Shown here one piece after another: positions 8,980 through 17,934 of a DNA stretch of 43,045 nucleotides. Under the pieces are notes generated by a model, which had not been told where the DNA came from, ran no database searches, and worked only from the letters and a program-made list of their open reading frames with translations. Source of the stretch: UBA6120 sp964495145 (GTDB taxonomy: Bacteria > Bacillota_I > Bacilli_A > RFN20 > CAG-826); assembly GCA_964495145.1 (NCBI GenBank), contig CAZBUP010000007.1, positions 1 to 43,045 of the forward strand, written 5' to 3'. Position 1 is the first letter of the stretch, and every line of letters begins with the position of its first letter. A program made the position numbers and the translations under genes.

Positions 8980-8998
8980 TAAAAATGAAATATAAATA

Positions 8999-10543
8999 TT
9001 AGTCGAAAGATTGCACCATGAACACGAGTTCCGCACGCGATTTATACGTCTGGACTTTTAAAAATCCGTTGAGATTGATGGAAGGGGACGTGCCGATTTT
9101 GTCCTTTGATACCCCAAATCCGAGGATTTTCCGGTCAAAACCGAGCGGGGTAGCCAAATAACGGCCGTCTTTGATGAATTTCAATTGGTCGGACCTTAGG
9201 CCCTGCAGGCGGAAGAGCGGAGCCTTAAACCCCTGACCGAATGGGCCGAACGCGCGCAGTGTTTCATAATTCTCGAAACTGATTTCGTGTAACCCGATGC
9301 TGAGGGTTTTGGCGGTGACCGGCGGCACTTCCACGGTTTGAAAATAACCAGTGAAAGCCGCTTTGAACTCGTCGAATCGATGGGCTTCGATCGTCAACCC
9401 GCCGGCGTTAGCGTGCCCGCCGCCCTTTATATAATAGGAACGTAGCTTTTCGAAGGCTTCGATCAGGTTGTATCCAAGTGGGGTCCGGGCGCTTCCGACC
9501 AGTAATGTCGGATCGGCCGAATCAACGGTAAAAACGGCCACCGGCCGTTCATATTGGTTGACGAGGCGATTGGCCAAAAGGCCGATCAAACCCTCTTTTT
9601 CATTGGATAGATAGACAATGGCGGCCGCTTCTTCTTCAATCTCGGGCAAGGCGATGATGGCGCTATTGGTCAATTCCTTACGCGAACGATTCGTTTCTTT
9701 GATCCACTGGGCCAAGACCATGCGTTCGCCGGCGTCGTCGCTCAGGAAGTATTTGACCAAACGGTTGATGGTGCTGTTCTCAGTCAAACGGCCGATGGCG
9801 TTAATGGACGGGGCGATCGTCATCGCCATCACGTTTTCATCGATGGGTTCCTCGCTCAATAAGGTCAAAGCCGGGAATTTCTTATCATTGATAGTCGCTA
9901 AGCCGAGCCGGACTAAATCCCGGTTCCCGTTATACAGCGGCATCATGTCGCTGATGGTGGCAATGCTGGCCAAGGCCAGGTGATAGGGTTCGGTTCGCTC
10001 CAATAAGGCTCGCGAGAGCATCAAGGCCATGACCGCCCCGCAGTATGGAAACGGGTTTTTGGAGATGATGGGATGGAGAACGCCTGCGTTTTGGGGGATA
10101 AAGGACGATATCTCATGATGGTCGGTAATGATCACTTCCAAGCCGAGTTCATAGGCAAGGGCGACGGCTTCGTGGGCGTTGATGCCGTTATCGACGGTAA
10201 TGATGAGCCGATAGCCCTTGTCGTGGATTTCCTTGACCTTGTCGCGATGGAGGCCGTAGCCGTCTTGATACCGGTTGGGCACATAGTAACCAACTTCGTA
10301 ATCCAAGCATTTGAAAGCATCGACGAGAATCGAAGTGGCCAAGACCCCGTCGGCGTCATAATCGCCGTAAACGACGATCTTTTCCTGATGGGCCATCGCC
10401 TGGCGGATCCGCTTGACGATGGATGATAGATCTTCATAATCCGATAACGGCGGCAAGTCGGCGTCGCTTAAAGGACGGACGAGCTGCCCATAAGCAGTTT
10501 CGTCAAGTTGATAGAAATCCAATAGTTTTTGTAAAAAGGTCAT
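8999..10543 (-). CDS. recJ: Single-stranded-DNA-specific exonuclease RecJ
   Basis: A 5'-3' single-strand exonuclease of the DHH family acting in recombination and mismatch or base-excision repair. Visible motifs: DYDADG (61-66), TVDNG (116-120), DHH (141-143), SDMMP (198-202) and the DHHA1 glycine motif GGGHANAGG (374-382). At 514 residues it lacks the long C-terminal extension of Bacillus RecJ and is slightly shorter than the E. coli form. It follows secDF, as in many Firmicutes. The ATG has no good Shine-Dalgarno (only AGG touching the start), and a perfect TATAAT lies 7 bases before it, so the message may be leaderless. Confidence 0.94.
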   Translation of the reverse strand: MTFLQKLLDFYQLDETAYGQLVRPLSDADLPPLSDYEDLSSIVKRIRQAMAHQEKIVVYGDYDADGVLATSILVDAFKCLDYEVGYYVPNRYQDGYGLHRDKVKEIHDKGYRLIITVDNGINAHEAVALAYELGLEVIITDHHEISSFIPQNAGVLHPIISKNPFPYCGAVMALMLSRALLERTEPYHLALASIATISDMMPLYNGNRDLVRLGLATINDKKFPALTLLSEEPIDENVMAMTIAPSINAIGRLTENSTINRLVKYFLSDDAGERMVLAQWIKETNRSRKELTNSAIIALPEIEEEAAAIVYLSNEKEGLIGLLANRLVNQYERPVAVFTVDSADPTLLVGSARTPLGYNLIEAFEKLRSYYIKGGGHANAGGLTIEAHRFDEFKAAFTGYFQTVEVPPVTAKTLSIGLHEISFENYETLRAFGPFGQGFKAPLFRLQGLRSDQLKFIKDGRYLATPLGFDRKILGFGVSKDKIGTSPSINLNGFLKVQTYKSRAELVFMVQSFD

Positions 10544-10550
10544 CCTATAT

Positions 10551-10581
10551 ATTATAAAAGAAAAGACAGCGATGCTGTCTA
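10551..10581 (-). terminator. secDF terminator merged with recJ -10 box
   Basis: On the minus strand AGACAGC-ATC-GCTGTCT (10564-10580) forms a hairpin that includes part of the secDF stop codon and is followed by TTTTCTTTT, a compact intrinsic terminator. A perfect TATAAT (10551-10556) follows immediately, 7 bases before the recJ ATG. A weak -35 (TAGACA, 10576-10581) would require a 19-base spacer and lie inside the hairpin. Confidence 0.7.
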
Positions 10582-13149
10582 ATCATTAATGCCGATGAAG
10601 ATGGCTTCTTGCGGTTCAGCGCTCTTTGGTTCGACGGTCGGTTTGACGCGACGGGGTTTGCGCTTCGGCAGTTTGCTTTGGAGATTCCACTTGCTGAAGA
10701 TGCGGGCAAACCATAGACTGATCGGGCTCAAGAGGGCCAAGATCAAAATCAAGGCCACACCGATACCAACCGTGGTGCCGGCGAATAACGGGCTCATGGC
10801 CGTCGGGCCGAAACCAAAGAAATTCAGCGCGGCGTAGAAAACGAGCCCGCCGACGACGTAAATCAAAGCGGCCGAGTAACTGACGGCTTTCCTCGATTGT
10901 TCAATGCGGACGTCGATGGCGCTTTCGGTCTTGGGGGCTTCCCCGATCAATTCCTTCTCTTTAGAGAAGATGACGAGGCCTAAGTAAATGACCACCAAGG
11001 CGACTAGGTACATCGACAATCCGGCAATCGTCAAGGACGGCATCCGGGTCAATAGGAAGAACGTTAAAGCGATGAAACTGCTCAGCGAGGTAACGGCGAA
11101 GAGCGAGATCATCCGGGCTAAGAAATATCGGGCGGCGATATAAAGCATGGCCGCGGCGACCCCGACCAGTAAGCCTAAGGCCAGCTGACCAAGCGCGGGT
11201 TGGGCGCTGACGCTTTGAACGGCGTGGACGCTCACCATCGAGACTTCTTCGTCGGCATCGATGCCGTAAACAACGTTTTGCAGCACTTCTTCAAGCGTGC
11301 CGGTATACAGGTTGACGCCGTCGTCGAATGAAGCCGCTTCGCTGCCATCGTAGGCGACGGTGCTCGTCATGACGTAGAAACGATAGTCGACCTCGACTTC
11401 TTCTTCGATGCGGGTCAATTCGTGGAAGGACACGTCTTCATAACTGATCGGTGCTTCTTCGACGGTCAAATAAGCGAGGATATGGTCTTCGACGTAGGCG
11501 GCGCTTTCGATGTCGCTGCGTTCGGTCACTTCGAAGTAGACGCGTGCGCTGACGCTATCGGCCGGCGGGGTAATCAATGCTTGGCTCGTCAGCGAGAGGA
11601 ACAACGTCAAGGCGACGCCTAAGAAAGCCACCAAGCCGGAAGCAATCCCGATCCGGGCGACGCTTTTGGAATAATTGAGATGGGCGAATCGGCCAAAGTA
11701 AGTCTGTTTTTCTTCCTTCATGGTATCCGGGATTTTGCTGCCGTCGACGGCGAAGGCGCCGTAACGGGCACTCAGGCTCGGTTCGTTGGCCACGAGCCAG
11801 AACATCCCCTTCAATCCAAACAGGACGAAGACTAGATTGGCGACGCCGCCCAACATGAGATAGACCGAGAAATTGCGGACGAGGTTACCGCCGAGGATGT
11901 AGGTCAAGAGGCCAAACAAAAGGGTGACTACCGTCAAATCGATGAGCGGCCAAGTCATCTTTCGGCTGGCTTCGATATTGGCCTTTTTAAGGCTGCGGCC
12001 CCGATAGATCTCGTTACGGAATTTGTGGGCGAACAAGACGCCGCCCAGCAAGGTCAACAAACCGACCCCCAACATGGCGATGATGGTGGCTGAAGACAGT
12101 TGCAAACCCAGCAAGTTGAAAGCCAAGGTCGTGAAGAACAGCGAGGCGCCGGTCGCCGTCAAGATGGCCACCGACAAAAGTTTGTAGAAATATACCACCA
12201 CGCCGATGACGATGACTAGCGCGATAATCGAAGCCAATAAGGTTTGCGACCATGATAAGCCGATGTTGCGGCCGAATGACAAGACATCTTCGATCGAAGC
12301 CGCGACCGGCGCTTCAAACAGAAACTCGACGTCGTAGTCAAGCGGGGAAGCGTTAAAGAGATTGACGTAATAGAAAGCCGTTTCGTTGGCTTGGGTAACG
12401 GCGCTTGTCGGATAGAGGTTGTTCTCGTCGGCGGTGCCGTATTTGCTTAAATCCAGGGCAGCCGTGATTTCGGTTTGGTCTTCTTCATCCCACCACAAGG
12501 CTTTGTAGTTGAATTGCAGGAGGACTTTGTTGGCCACTTCTTGATTGGTTTGCGATTCTTCGTAAGTATCGCCTTCCAAGCGGTTGGCCCACAGGAGAAT
12601 ATAAGCTTGTTGGTTGATTTCTTCGCCGGTGGAACCGGATTCCTCGTCGATGCGCTGGGCTTCGGCGATGATGTGATCGATGAAGTAGCTCGGATCGCTC
12701 AGGGGAATGACCACGTGGGGGTATTGGCCTTTGTAGTCGACCCGGGCGGTCACGTCTTTGAACATTTCGTCACCGACGGCGCACACGTCGGTCGTCGTGC
12801 AGATGGAAAAATCTCCGTCGAAGCTTAAGTAATTGCGGATTCTTTCGTAGGCGGTTTCGGTATCTTCACCCAAAGTGACCCGAATCTGATTGGCCCCTTC
12901 GGTTTCGATTTCGTATTTGGTGACCAAAGCGGTTTCCAAGCGGCTTTCCATCGTTTCGGCCATGGCGGCGACTTCGCCTTCGGGGATGACGGCGTCTTCG
13001 TTGTCTTTATCGATCAGGCGGTAAACCATCTCGCGGCCGGATGAAAACTCCAAGTTGCCGTGGGTAGTTTGCACCAAGTTCGTGAAATTCAACGCCATGC
13101 CGATGATCAGGCTCGAGGCGATGGTCAGATAAGTGATTAAGCGCCGCAT
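10579..13149 (-). CDS. secDF: Divergent SecDF fusion (protein export)
   Basis: An 856-residue polytopic membrane protein, the size of Firmicute SecDF fusions, which assist Sec export using the proton-motive force. One N-terminal helix (about 5-25) is followed by a large extracytoplasmic region, a helix cluster (about 295-470), a second extracytoplasmic region and another helix cluster (about 660-830); this two-fold layout is the SecD-SecF arrangement. The position beside recJ also matches secDF. Conservation is poor: the usual D1 motif is degenerate (NLEFSSGREMVYRL), and where SecD normally reads VDANV this protein has LTLLGGV before FAHKFRNEIYRG. The charged helix residues of SecF are also not found. 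It may work without the proton relay or be a diverged relative. Good Shine-Dalgarno GGAGG. Confidence 0.75.
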   Translation of the reverse strand: MRRLITYLTIASSLIIGMALNFTNLVQTTHGNLEFSSGREMVYRLIDKDNEDAVIPEGEVAAMAETMESRLETALVTKYEIETEGANQIRVTLGEDTETAYERIRNYLSFDGDFSICTTTDVCAVGDEMFKDVTARVDYKGQYPHVVIPLSDPSYFIDHIIAEAQRIDEESGSTGEEINQQAYILLWANRLEGDTYEESQTNQEVANKVLLQFNYKALWWDEEDQTEITAALDLSKYGTADENNLYPTSAVTQANETAFYYVNLFNASPLDYDVEFLFEAPVAASIEDVLSFGRNIGLSWSQTLLASIIALVIVIGVVVYFYKLLSVAILTATGASLFFTTLAFNLLGLQLSSATIIAMLGVGLLTLLGGVLFAHKFRNEIYRGRSLKKANIEASRKMTWPLIDLTVVTLLFGLLTYILGGNLVRNFSVYLMLGGVANLVFVLFGLKGMFWLVANEPSLSARYGAFAVDGSKIPDTMKEEKQTYFGRFAHLNYSKSVARIGIASGLVAFLGVALTLFLSLTSQALITPPADSVSARVYFEVTERSDIESAAYVEDHILAYLTVEEAPISYEDVSFHELTRIEEEVEVDYRFYVMTSTVAYDGSEAASFDDGVNLYTGTLEEVLQNVVYGIDADEEVSMVSVHAVQSVSAQPALGQLALGLLVGVAAAMLYIAARYFLARMISLFAVTSLSSFIALTFFLLTRMPSLTIAGLSMYLVALVVIYLGLVIFSKEKELIGEAPKTESAIDVRIEQSRKAVSYSAALIYVVGGLVFYAALNFFGFGPTAMSPLFAGTTVGIGVALILILALLSPISLWFARIFSKWNLQSKLPKRKPRRVKPTVEPKSAEPQEAIFIGIND

Positions 13150-13179
13150 ATCGCATCCTCCGAATGATTAGTCTTTAAA

Positions 13180-13204
13180 TAAAAAAGCATTTGCCTAAAT
13201 ACTT
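13180..13204 (-). terminator. Terminator after ruvB
   Basis: On the minus strand AAGTATTT-AGGC-AAATGCTT (13185-13204) forms a hairpin with one G-T pair and is followed by TTTTATTT. A second small hairpin, TACTAC with a GAAA loop, precedes it (13205-13220). A possible promoter (TTGACG at about 13248-13253) lies upstream of both, so these elements could instead form a secDF leader. Confidence 0.6.
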
Positions 13205-13263
13205 TACTACTTTCGTAGTACCAATTCAATAAAATATTATCGTCATTCCTACGTCAAAAATGG

Positions 13264-14265
13264 TCATAAAATCGTCCCTTGATGGGTCCTTTTCAGGTGG
13301 CGGTAGGCTTTCTCGGTGGCCACGCGGCCGCGCGGGGTCCGGTCGATCATCCCGATTTGGATCAAATAGGGTTCGTAGACGTCTTCGAGGTTCATGATTT
13401 CCTCACCGATGGCGGCCGCCAAAGCCTCAAGTCCGACCGGTCCTCCATGGAAGCGGTCGATGATGCCGAGCAAATAACGGATGTCGACGTCATCGAGGCC
13501 CAGATAATCGACTTTCAAGGCTTCCAAAGCCTCATTGGCTTGATTCAAGTCAATCCGTTCGCGGCTGTGGAAATGGGCAAAATCGCGAACGCGCTTGAAT
13601 AAACGGTTGGCGATGCGCGGGGTCCCGCGCGACCGGGCGGCCAACGCTATCGTCGCATCATCGTCGATCGGGGTCTTCAAGACGCTGGACGTCCGCTTGA
13701 TGATATCCCTGATTTCATTTTCCGAATAGTAATTGATTTTCTGGGTGATGCCGAAACGCGACCGAAGCGGGGAGGATAAATCGCCAGGACGGGTGGTGGC
13801 CCCAATCAAGGTGAAAGGCGGCAAGGTTAAATTCAACGCTTTGGAATCGCCGTCGTGGCCGACCAAAATCGAAATGCGGAAATCTTCCATCGCCCCATAG
13901 AGCACTTCTTCGACCACGCGCGGCAATCGATGGATTTCGTCGATGAACAAGACGTCGCCGGCTTGAAGCGACGTCAAGATGGCGGCCAGGTCGCCGGCCC
14001 GTTCGATCGTCGGTCCATTGACAGTTTTGATGTTAGCGCCCATCTCATGGGCCAAAACATAGGCCAACGTCGTTTTGCCAAGGCCGGGCGGGCCGTACAA
14101 AAGGACATGGTCGAGCGTCTCCTGGCGGTACAAGGCCGCCCCGATGAAAATTTCGAGGTTCTTCTTGAGATCGGTTTGGCCGACGTATTCGCTCAAGCGC
14201 GTCGGGCGCAGACTGATCTCGGTCTCGTCTTCATTATGTTTTTTGGCGTCCAATAATCGGGTCAT
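13264..14265 (-). CDS. ruvB: Holliday junction branch migration ATPase RuvB
   Basis: Hexameric AAA+ motor that with RuvA drives branch migration of Holliday junctions. The 333 residues show Walker A GPPGLGKTT (58-66), Walker B DVLFIDE (104-110), sensor 1 GATTRPG with the following LRSRFGI arginine region, and a C-terminal winged-helix domain with TPRGR. The length is typical. The start overlaps the ruvA stop by 4 bases (ATGA), so the pair is translationally coupled. It is the last gene of the glycosyltransferase-obgE-nadE-ruvAB unit, followed by a hairpin terminator. Confidence 0.97.
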   Translation of the reverse strand: MTRLLDAKKHNEDETEISLRPTRLSEYVGQTDLKKNLEIFIGAALYRQETLDHVLLYGPPGLGKTTLAYVLAHEMGANIKTVNGPTIERAGDLAAILTSLQAGDVLFIDEIHRLPRVVEEVLYGAMEDFRISILVGHDGDSKALNLTLPPFTLIGATTRPGDLSSPLRSRFGITQKINYYSENEIRDIIKRTSSVLKTPIDDDATIALAARSRGTPRIANRLFKRVRDFAHFHSRERIDLNQANEALEALKVDYLGLDDVDIRYLLGIIDRFHGGPVGLEALAAAIGEEIMNLEDVYEPYLIQIGMIDRTPRGRVATEKAYRHLKRTHQGTIL

Positions 14266-14822
14266 GATACTTTCCGCAATTGGGCGAGGGCTTCTTTGAG
14301 AATCGTTTCGCTGTCGCCGTTGATGATGTTGATGGAAGCCAAGACGCGATCGATTTCCCCGACGCGGAAACCGAGTTGCTTCAAGGCGGTGCGGACATCT
14401 TCGTATTGATGGGGATTGCCCTTGCCGCCGCCGGCCAGCTGACCTTTGAGATCGAGGATGATTTGGGCGGCCGCTTTGGCGCCGATGCCCGGCAATTTCT
14501 TCAAAAACGTGATGTTGTTGGCGCTGATGGCGGTGACGAGTTCGGCGGCCGAGGTCGTGGCCATGGCCCCTAAGGCGGTCCGGGGTCCAATGCCTTTAAC
14601 GGTAATCAGCTTCATGAACATATCGCGGTCGGCCAAATCGCGGAAACCGCATAGGTAAATGTCGTCCTCGCGGACGACTTGATAGGTGTAGATCAATGTC
14701 TTGGTGCCGACTTCGAAGTAATCGGGTCGGGCCACGTATACTTGGTAGGCGAGGTTGCCGACGTCGACGACGAGGTAGCCGAGGCGGTTTTCGACGATGG
14801 TTCCGTTGAGTGAATAAATCAT
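14262..14822 (-). CDS. ruvA: Holliday junction DNA-binding protein RuvA
   Basis: Tetrameric junction-binding partner of RuvB. The 186-residue protein starts MIYSLNGTIVE, the N-terminal OB fold, followed by helix-hairpin-helix repeats (VKGIGPRTALG and LPGIGAKAAAQI, about residues 75-120) and a small C-terminal RuvB-contacting domain (from about 140). Length and motifs are typical. Its Shine-Dalgarno (GGAAGG) lies right after the stop of the 30-residue membrane protein upstream; its stop overlaps the ruvB start. Confidence 0.96.
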   Translation of the reverse strand: MIYSLNGTIVENRLGYLVVDVGNLAYQVYVARPDYFEVGTKTLIYTYQVVREDDIYLCGFRDLADRDMFMKLITVKGIGPRTALGAMATTSAAELVTAISANNITFLKKLPGIGAKAAAQIILDLKGQLAGGGKGNPHQYEDVRTALKQLGFRVGEIDRVLASINIINGDSETILKEALAQLRKVS

Positions 14823-14832
14823 GGTGACCTTC

Positions 14833-14925
14833 CTAATTTATCAAAATGAAGACGATGGCGACGGCTAAAAGCAGCACCACGCTGATGAAACCGATCAAAC
14901 TGACGATGCGTCGCTTTTCGTCCAT
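14833..14925 (-). CDS. 30-residue single-pass membrane protein
   Basis: A 30-codon frame fills the gap between nadE and ruvA: ATG at 14925, TAG at 14833-14835. The product opens MDEKRRIVS and continues as one hydrophobic helix to the C terminus (ending FILIN). The charged start plus hydrophobic remainder suggests a small membrane protein with the short N terminus inside. It starts 1 base after the nadE stop, and ruvA starts 10 bases after its own stop, so it fits tightly in the operon. There is no strong Shine-Dalgarno, so it would rely on coupling to nadE. Function unknown; I recognise no family. Confidence 0.5.
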   Translation of the reverse strand: MDEKRRIVSLIGFISVVLLLAVAIVFILIN

Positions 14926-14926
14926 A

Positions 14927-15673
14927 TCAATCTCGCACGAACGGGATCGGCCGCGGGATCGGCTCGCGCTTGTGGGCGGAGACTCGATGCAGCGTTTCAA
15001 TCCGATCAATCACGGATGCTGGGATCTTTTTACCGAGGAGATAGGCGTCCAAATCGGCATAGGTGACGCCCATTTCGCCCTCGTCGGTCTGACCCGGGAA
15101 AAGGCCGGCCGTCGGGGCTCGGGCGATGATCGAAAGCGGGACCCCGTAATGCTTGGCCGCGGCGTAGACTTCGCCTTTGGTCAATGCGACGATTGGGAGC
15201 AAATCGACGGCCCCGTCGCCGTATTTAGTGAAGTATCCGGTATAGGATTCATCCCAGTTATCGGTGCCGAGAACCAGTGATTTTCTGGCCTGGGCAAAGG
15301 CATACAAAGTCACCATCCGAAGGCGGACCTTGGTGTTGTTGCGGGCCATGGCATCCAAAGGTTTACCGGCATCGGCGGCCTTAACTTCCAGTTGCTTGAT
15401 CAAAACGTGATACGTGTCCGACAAATCGATGACTTGATAGGGGATATGGAAGGCTTCGGCCATTTGCTTGGCGTCGTCGAGATCGGAAGGGTGGCTGTCG
15501 CATGGCATCAAAAGCGCGAATAATTGCCCCGGGGCGGCCCGAGAGACGAGGGCGGCCACCAAAGCCGAATCAATCCCGCCGCTCAGTCCGAGGACATACC
15601 CGTCCATGTGGGTTCGCTTCAGCGTGTCGACGACGAATTGCTCAATTTCATGAAGGTAATCAGTGAGTGTCAT
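14927..15673 (-). CDS. nadE: NH3-dependent NAD+ synthetase
   Basis: Amidates nicotinic acid adenine dinucleotide to NAD+ using ATP and ammonia. The 248-residue length is that of the short ammonia-dependent form without a glutaminase domain. The ATP pyrophosphatase P-loop SGGIDS is at 31-36; GTDNWDE and YTGYFTKYGDGAVDLLPI form the substrate site, and RAPTAGL with the following acidic loop is typical. It lies 12 bases after obgE in the same unit. The presence of NadE alone does not show where nicotinate comes from. Confidence 0.96.
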   Translation of the reverse strand: MTLTDYLHEIEQFVVDTLKRTHMDGYVLGLSGGIDSALVAALVSRAAPGQLFALLMPCDSHPSDLDDAKQMAEAFHIPYQVIDLSDTYHVLIKQLEVKAADAGKPLDAMARNNTKVRLRMVTLYAFAQARKSLVLGTDNWDESYTGYFTKYGDGAVDLLPIVALTKGEVYAAAKHYGVPLSIIARAPTAGLFPGQTDEGEMGVTYADLDAYLLGKKIPASVIDRIETLHRVSAHKREPIPRPIPFVRD

Positions 15674-15685
15674 AATCCCTCGCGA

Positions 15686-16954
15686 TTAGGCATAGTAATC
15701 GAATTCGAAATCTTCCAAAATGACAGTGTCGCCGTCTTGGGCCCCCATGTCCTTGAGGCGGTCTTCGACGCGGATTTTTCTTAAATAGGCCAATAATTTC
15801 AATAACCCTTCATCAGTCGAGATATTGATGAGGCGATAGGTACGAATTACTCGTTCGCCCGTGATGATGAAGGTATGCTCGTTCTTCTTGACGATGTCAA
15901 ACGGGGCTTCTTTTCCCTTGTACGAATAGACCTTGATGTCGCTTGATGGGACATTAAGCGGCATAGCCGGCGTTTCCTTGATTAAGCGGGCGCATTCGTA
16001 CATCAACTCGTTGATCCCTTCATGGGTCAAAGCCGAAATCGGGAATATTTTCGTCTTGCGGACGCCGCGCTTCAATAACTTAAGGGCTTCGTCAGCCCCG
16101 GGTTCGTCCATTTTGGAGGCGGCGATGACGGCCGGGCGTTTGGTCAAGCCGCTTTGATAGGTTTTCAGTTCTTGCTTAATGACGCGGTAATCGGAGAGAG
16201 GGTCGCGTCCGCTAGCCATGTTGATCACGTGGACGATGACGCGGCAGCGCTCGAGGTGCCGCAAAAATTCAAGTCCCAAGCCCCTGCCGAGGTGGGCGCC
16301 TTCGATGAGTCCCGGCAAATCGGCGACAACGAAAGAAGGCGCCGACGGCAGTTCGACCACGCCCAAGTTGGGGTAGATGGTCGTGAATTCGTAATCGGCG
16401 ATTTCCGGCTTGGCGTTGCTGACAACGCTCAATAAGGTGCTTTTGCCGACGCTGGGCAAGCCGACCAAGCCGACGTCGGCCAGGAGCTTAAGCTCCAATG
16501 TTAAGGTTTTATGTTCGCCGGGCACGCCGTTTTCGGCGATGCGCGGGGCCCGGTTGACCGAGCTTTTAAAACAGGCGTTGCCGCGACCGCCGCGACCGCC
16601 CTTGGCCACGATGAATGCTTGGCCTTCGGTCGATAGATCGGCAATCAATTGATGGTCGGGCTCTTCATAAATGACGGTCCCGACGGGCAATTTCACATAG
16701 ACGTCTTTGGCGCTACGTCCGTATTTGTTGTTGCTCATGCCCTTGGCGCCGTCTTCGGCTTCGACCTTCTTGCTGTAACGGAAGCTGACCAAGGTGGTCA
16801 CTTCTTTGGAGGCCACGAAAATGATCGAGCCGCCTCGGCCGCCGTTACCGCCGCTCGGTCCCCCGCGGGCGATGTATTTTTGGGTCAAAAAGGCGATCAT
16901 GCCATCGCCGCCTTTGCCCGAATGGACTTCGATTTTAACGCGATCGATAAACAT
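15686..16954 (-). CDS. obgE: Obg/CgtA GTPase
   Basis: Essential GTPase acting in 50S ribosome assembly and the stress response. Domains: a glycine-rich Obg fold (about 1-158, with RGGPSGGNGGRGG near 30-42), a G domain with G1 GLPSVGKS (165-172), G3 DLPG (212-215) and G4 SKMD (near 285), and a C-terminal OCT domain (about 345-412). At 422 residues it is full length. In Bacilli obg normally lies next to rpmA; here it is separated from rpmA by a glycosyltransferase and a terminator, so ribosomal-protein control is unlikely to extend to it. Confidence 0.97.
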   Translation of the reverse strand: MFIDRVKIEVHSGKGGDGMIAFLTQKYIARGGPSGGNGGRGGSIIFVASKEVTTLVSFRYSKKVEAEDGAKGMSNNKYGRSAKDVYVKLPVGTVIYEEPDHQLIADLSTEGQAFIVAKGGRGGRGNACFKSSVNRAPRIAENGVPGEHKTLTLELKLLADVGLVGLPSVGKSTLLSVVSNAKPEIADYEFTTIYPNLGVVELPSAPSFVVADLPGLIEGAHLGRGLGLEFLRHLERCRVIVHVINMASGRDPLSDYRVIKQELKTYQSGLTKRPAVIAASKMDEPGADEALKLLKRGVRKTKIFPISALTHEGINELMYECARLIKETPAMPLNVPSSDIKVYSYKGKEAPFDIVKKNEHTFIITGERVIRTYRLINISTDEGLLKLLAYLRKIRVEDRLKDMGAQDGDTVILEDFEFDYYA

Positions 16955-16957
16955 GGC

Positions 16958-17923
16958 TTATTCCTTGACCGGCCGCACGATTTCGTCAATGACGAAGAAC
17001 GGACGGTTTTGGGTTTCGATGAAAACCCGGGCCATGTACAAAGCCATGACCGAGAGGAAAAACATTAAAATCAAGAAAAGCAAGGATACGACGTTGAGGG
17101 CCAGCCAGGTCAATGACCCGGCCGCGGCGATCGGCGCCATGACTCCGGTCGCGCCGAGAATGAAAAGAACCAACTCAGTGAGACTGGAAAGACCCCATAA
17201 GAAGGCGAATAAGACCGTGAAACGCATCGGCCACAGCAACGGCGTGCTCGTGCTGGCGGCAATAGCGTCAAAGGCCAATTTAAACATCGATTTGTAGTTG
17301 TAGTGGCTGACGCCGCCGACCCGTTTCGGCCGTTTGAACAGCACTTCGGTCGTTTTGTGGCCGACGAAGGGCACTTCAATTCTGAAAACGCGGTTTTTCT
17401 CGGTCAGGGCGTTGACTTCGTCGCAGACCCGCCGGGAGATGAGCCGGAAGTGGCCGACGTTATTGGGAATTTTGACTTTGCCGGATATCTTGGCGATAAA
17501 GGCGTAAAAGTATTTGGCGGTGGTCCGTTTCATGAAGGAATCGTCAAGGCGCGAGGCCCGTTTGGCATTGACGACCTCATAGCCTTCTTCGAACTTCTTC
17601 AGCATCTCCACGATCAATTCGGGGGGATCTTGCAAATCGGCGTCCATCGGGATCACGGCCTCGCCCGAGGCGACTTTGAGCCCGGCGGCCACGGCGGGTT
17701 CATGCCCGAAGTTGCGGGCCAGGGAAACCACCACGAGATTGGATTGCTTTTTTTGTTGGGCTTTCAATAAGGCCAGGGTGTCGTCTTTCGATCCGTCGTT
17801 GACGGCGACGATTTCGAAACGATAGCCTTCGATCGTGGAAAGCACTTGGTTGACGCGTTCGAAAAACAGCGCCACCACCGGGCTTTCGTTATACATCGGG
17901 ACCACGATTGAAATCAGTTTCAT
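16958..17923 (-). CDS. Membrane glycosyltransferase, GT2 (GtrB/CsbB-like)
   Basis: A family 2 glycosyltransferase with a cytoplasmic GT-A domain opening ISIVVPMYNE, then VNDGSKDDT (nucleotide sugar binding) and the DADLQDPPE motif (metal and lipid-phosphate site). Two C-terminal membrane helices lie at about 230-260 and 265-295. This arrangement is that of polyprenyl-phosphate sugar transferases, which move a sugar to undecaprenyl phosphate for transfer outside the cell. The donor sugar is unknown, and no partner flippase is in the window. I chose ATG at 17923, which has AAGGTGG at proper spacing, over a TTG two codons upstream; this gives 321 residues. It leads the unit with obgE, nadE and ruvAB. 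Confidence 0.88.
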   Translation of the reverse strand: MKLISIVVPMYNESPVVALFFERVNQVLSTIEGYRFEIVAVNDGSKDDTLALLKAQQKKQSNLVVVSLARNFGHEPAVAAGLKVASGEAVIPMDADLQDPPELIVEMLKKFEEGYEVVNAKRASRLDDSFMKRTTAKYFYAFIAKISGKVKIPNNVGHFRLISRRVCDEVNALTEKNRVFRIEVPFVGHKTTEVLFKRPKRVGGVSHYNYKSMFKLAFDAIAASTSTPLLWPMRFTVLFAFLWGLSSLTELVLFILGATGVMAPIAAAGSLTWLALNVVSLLFLILMFFLSVMALYMARVFIETQNRPFFVIDEIVRPVKE

Positions 17924-17934
17924 ATGCAAACCAC

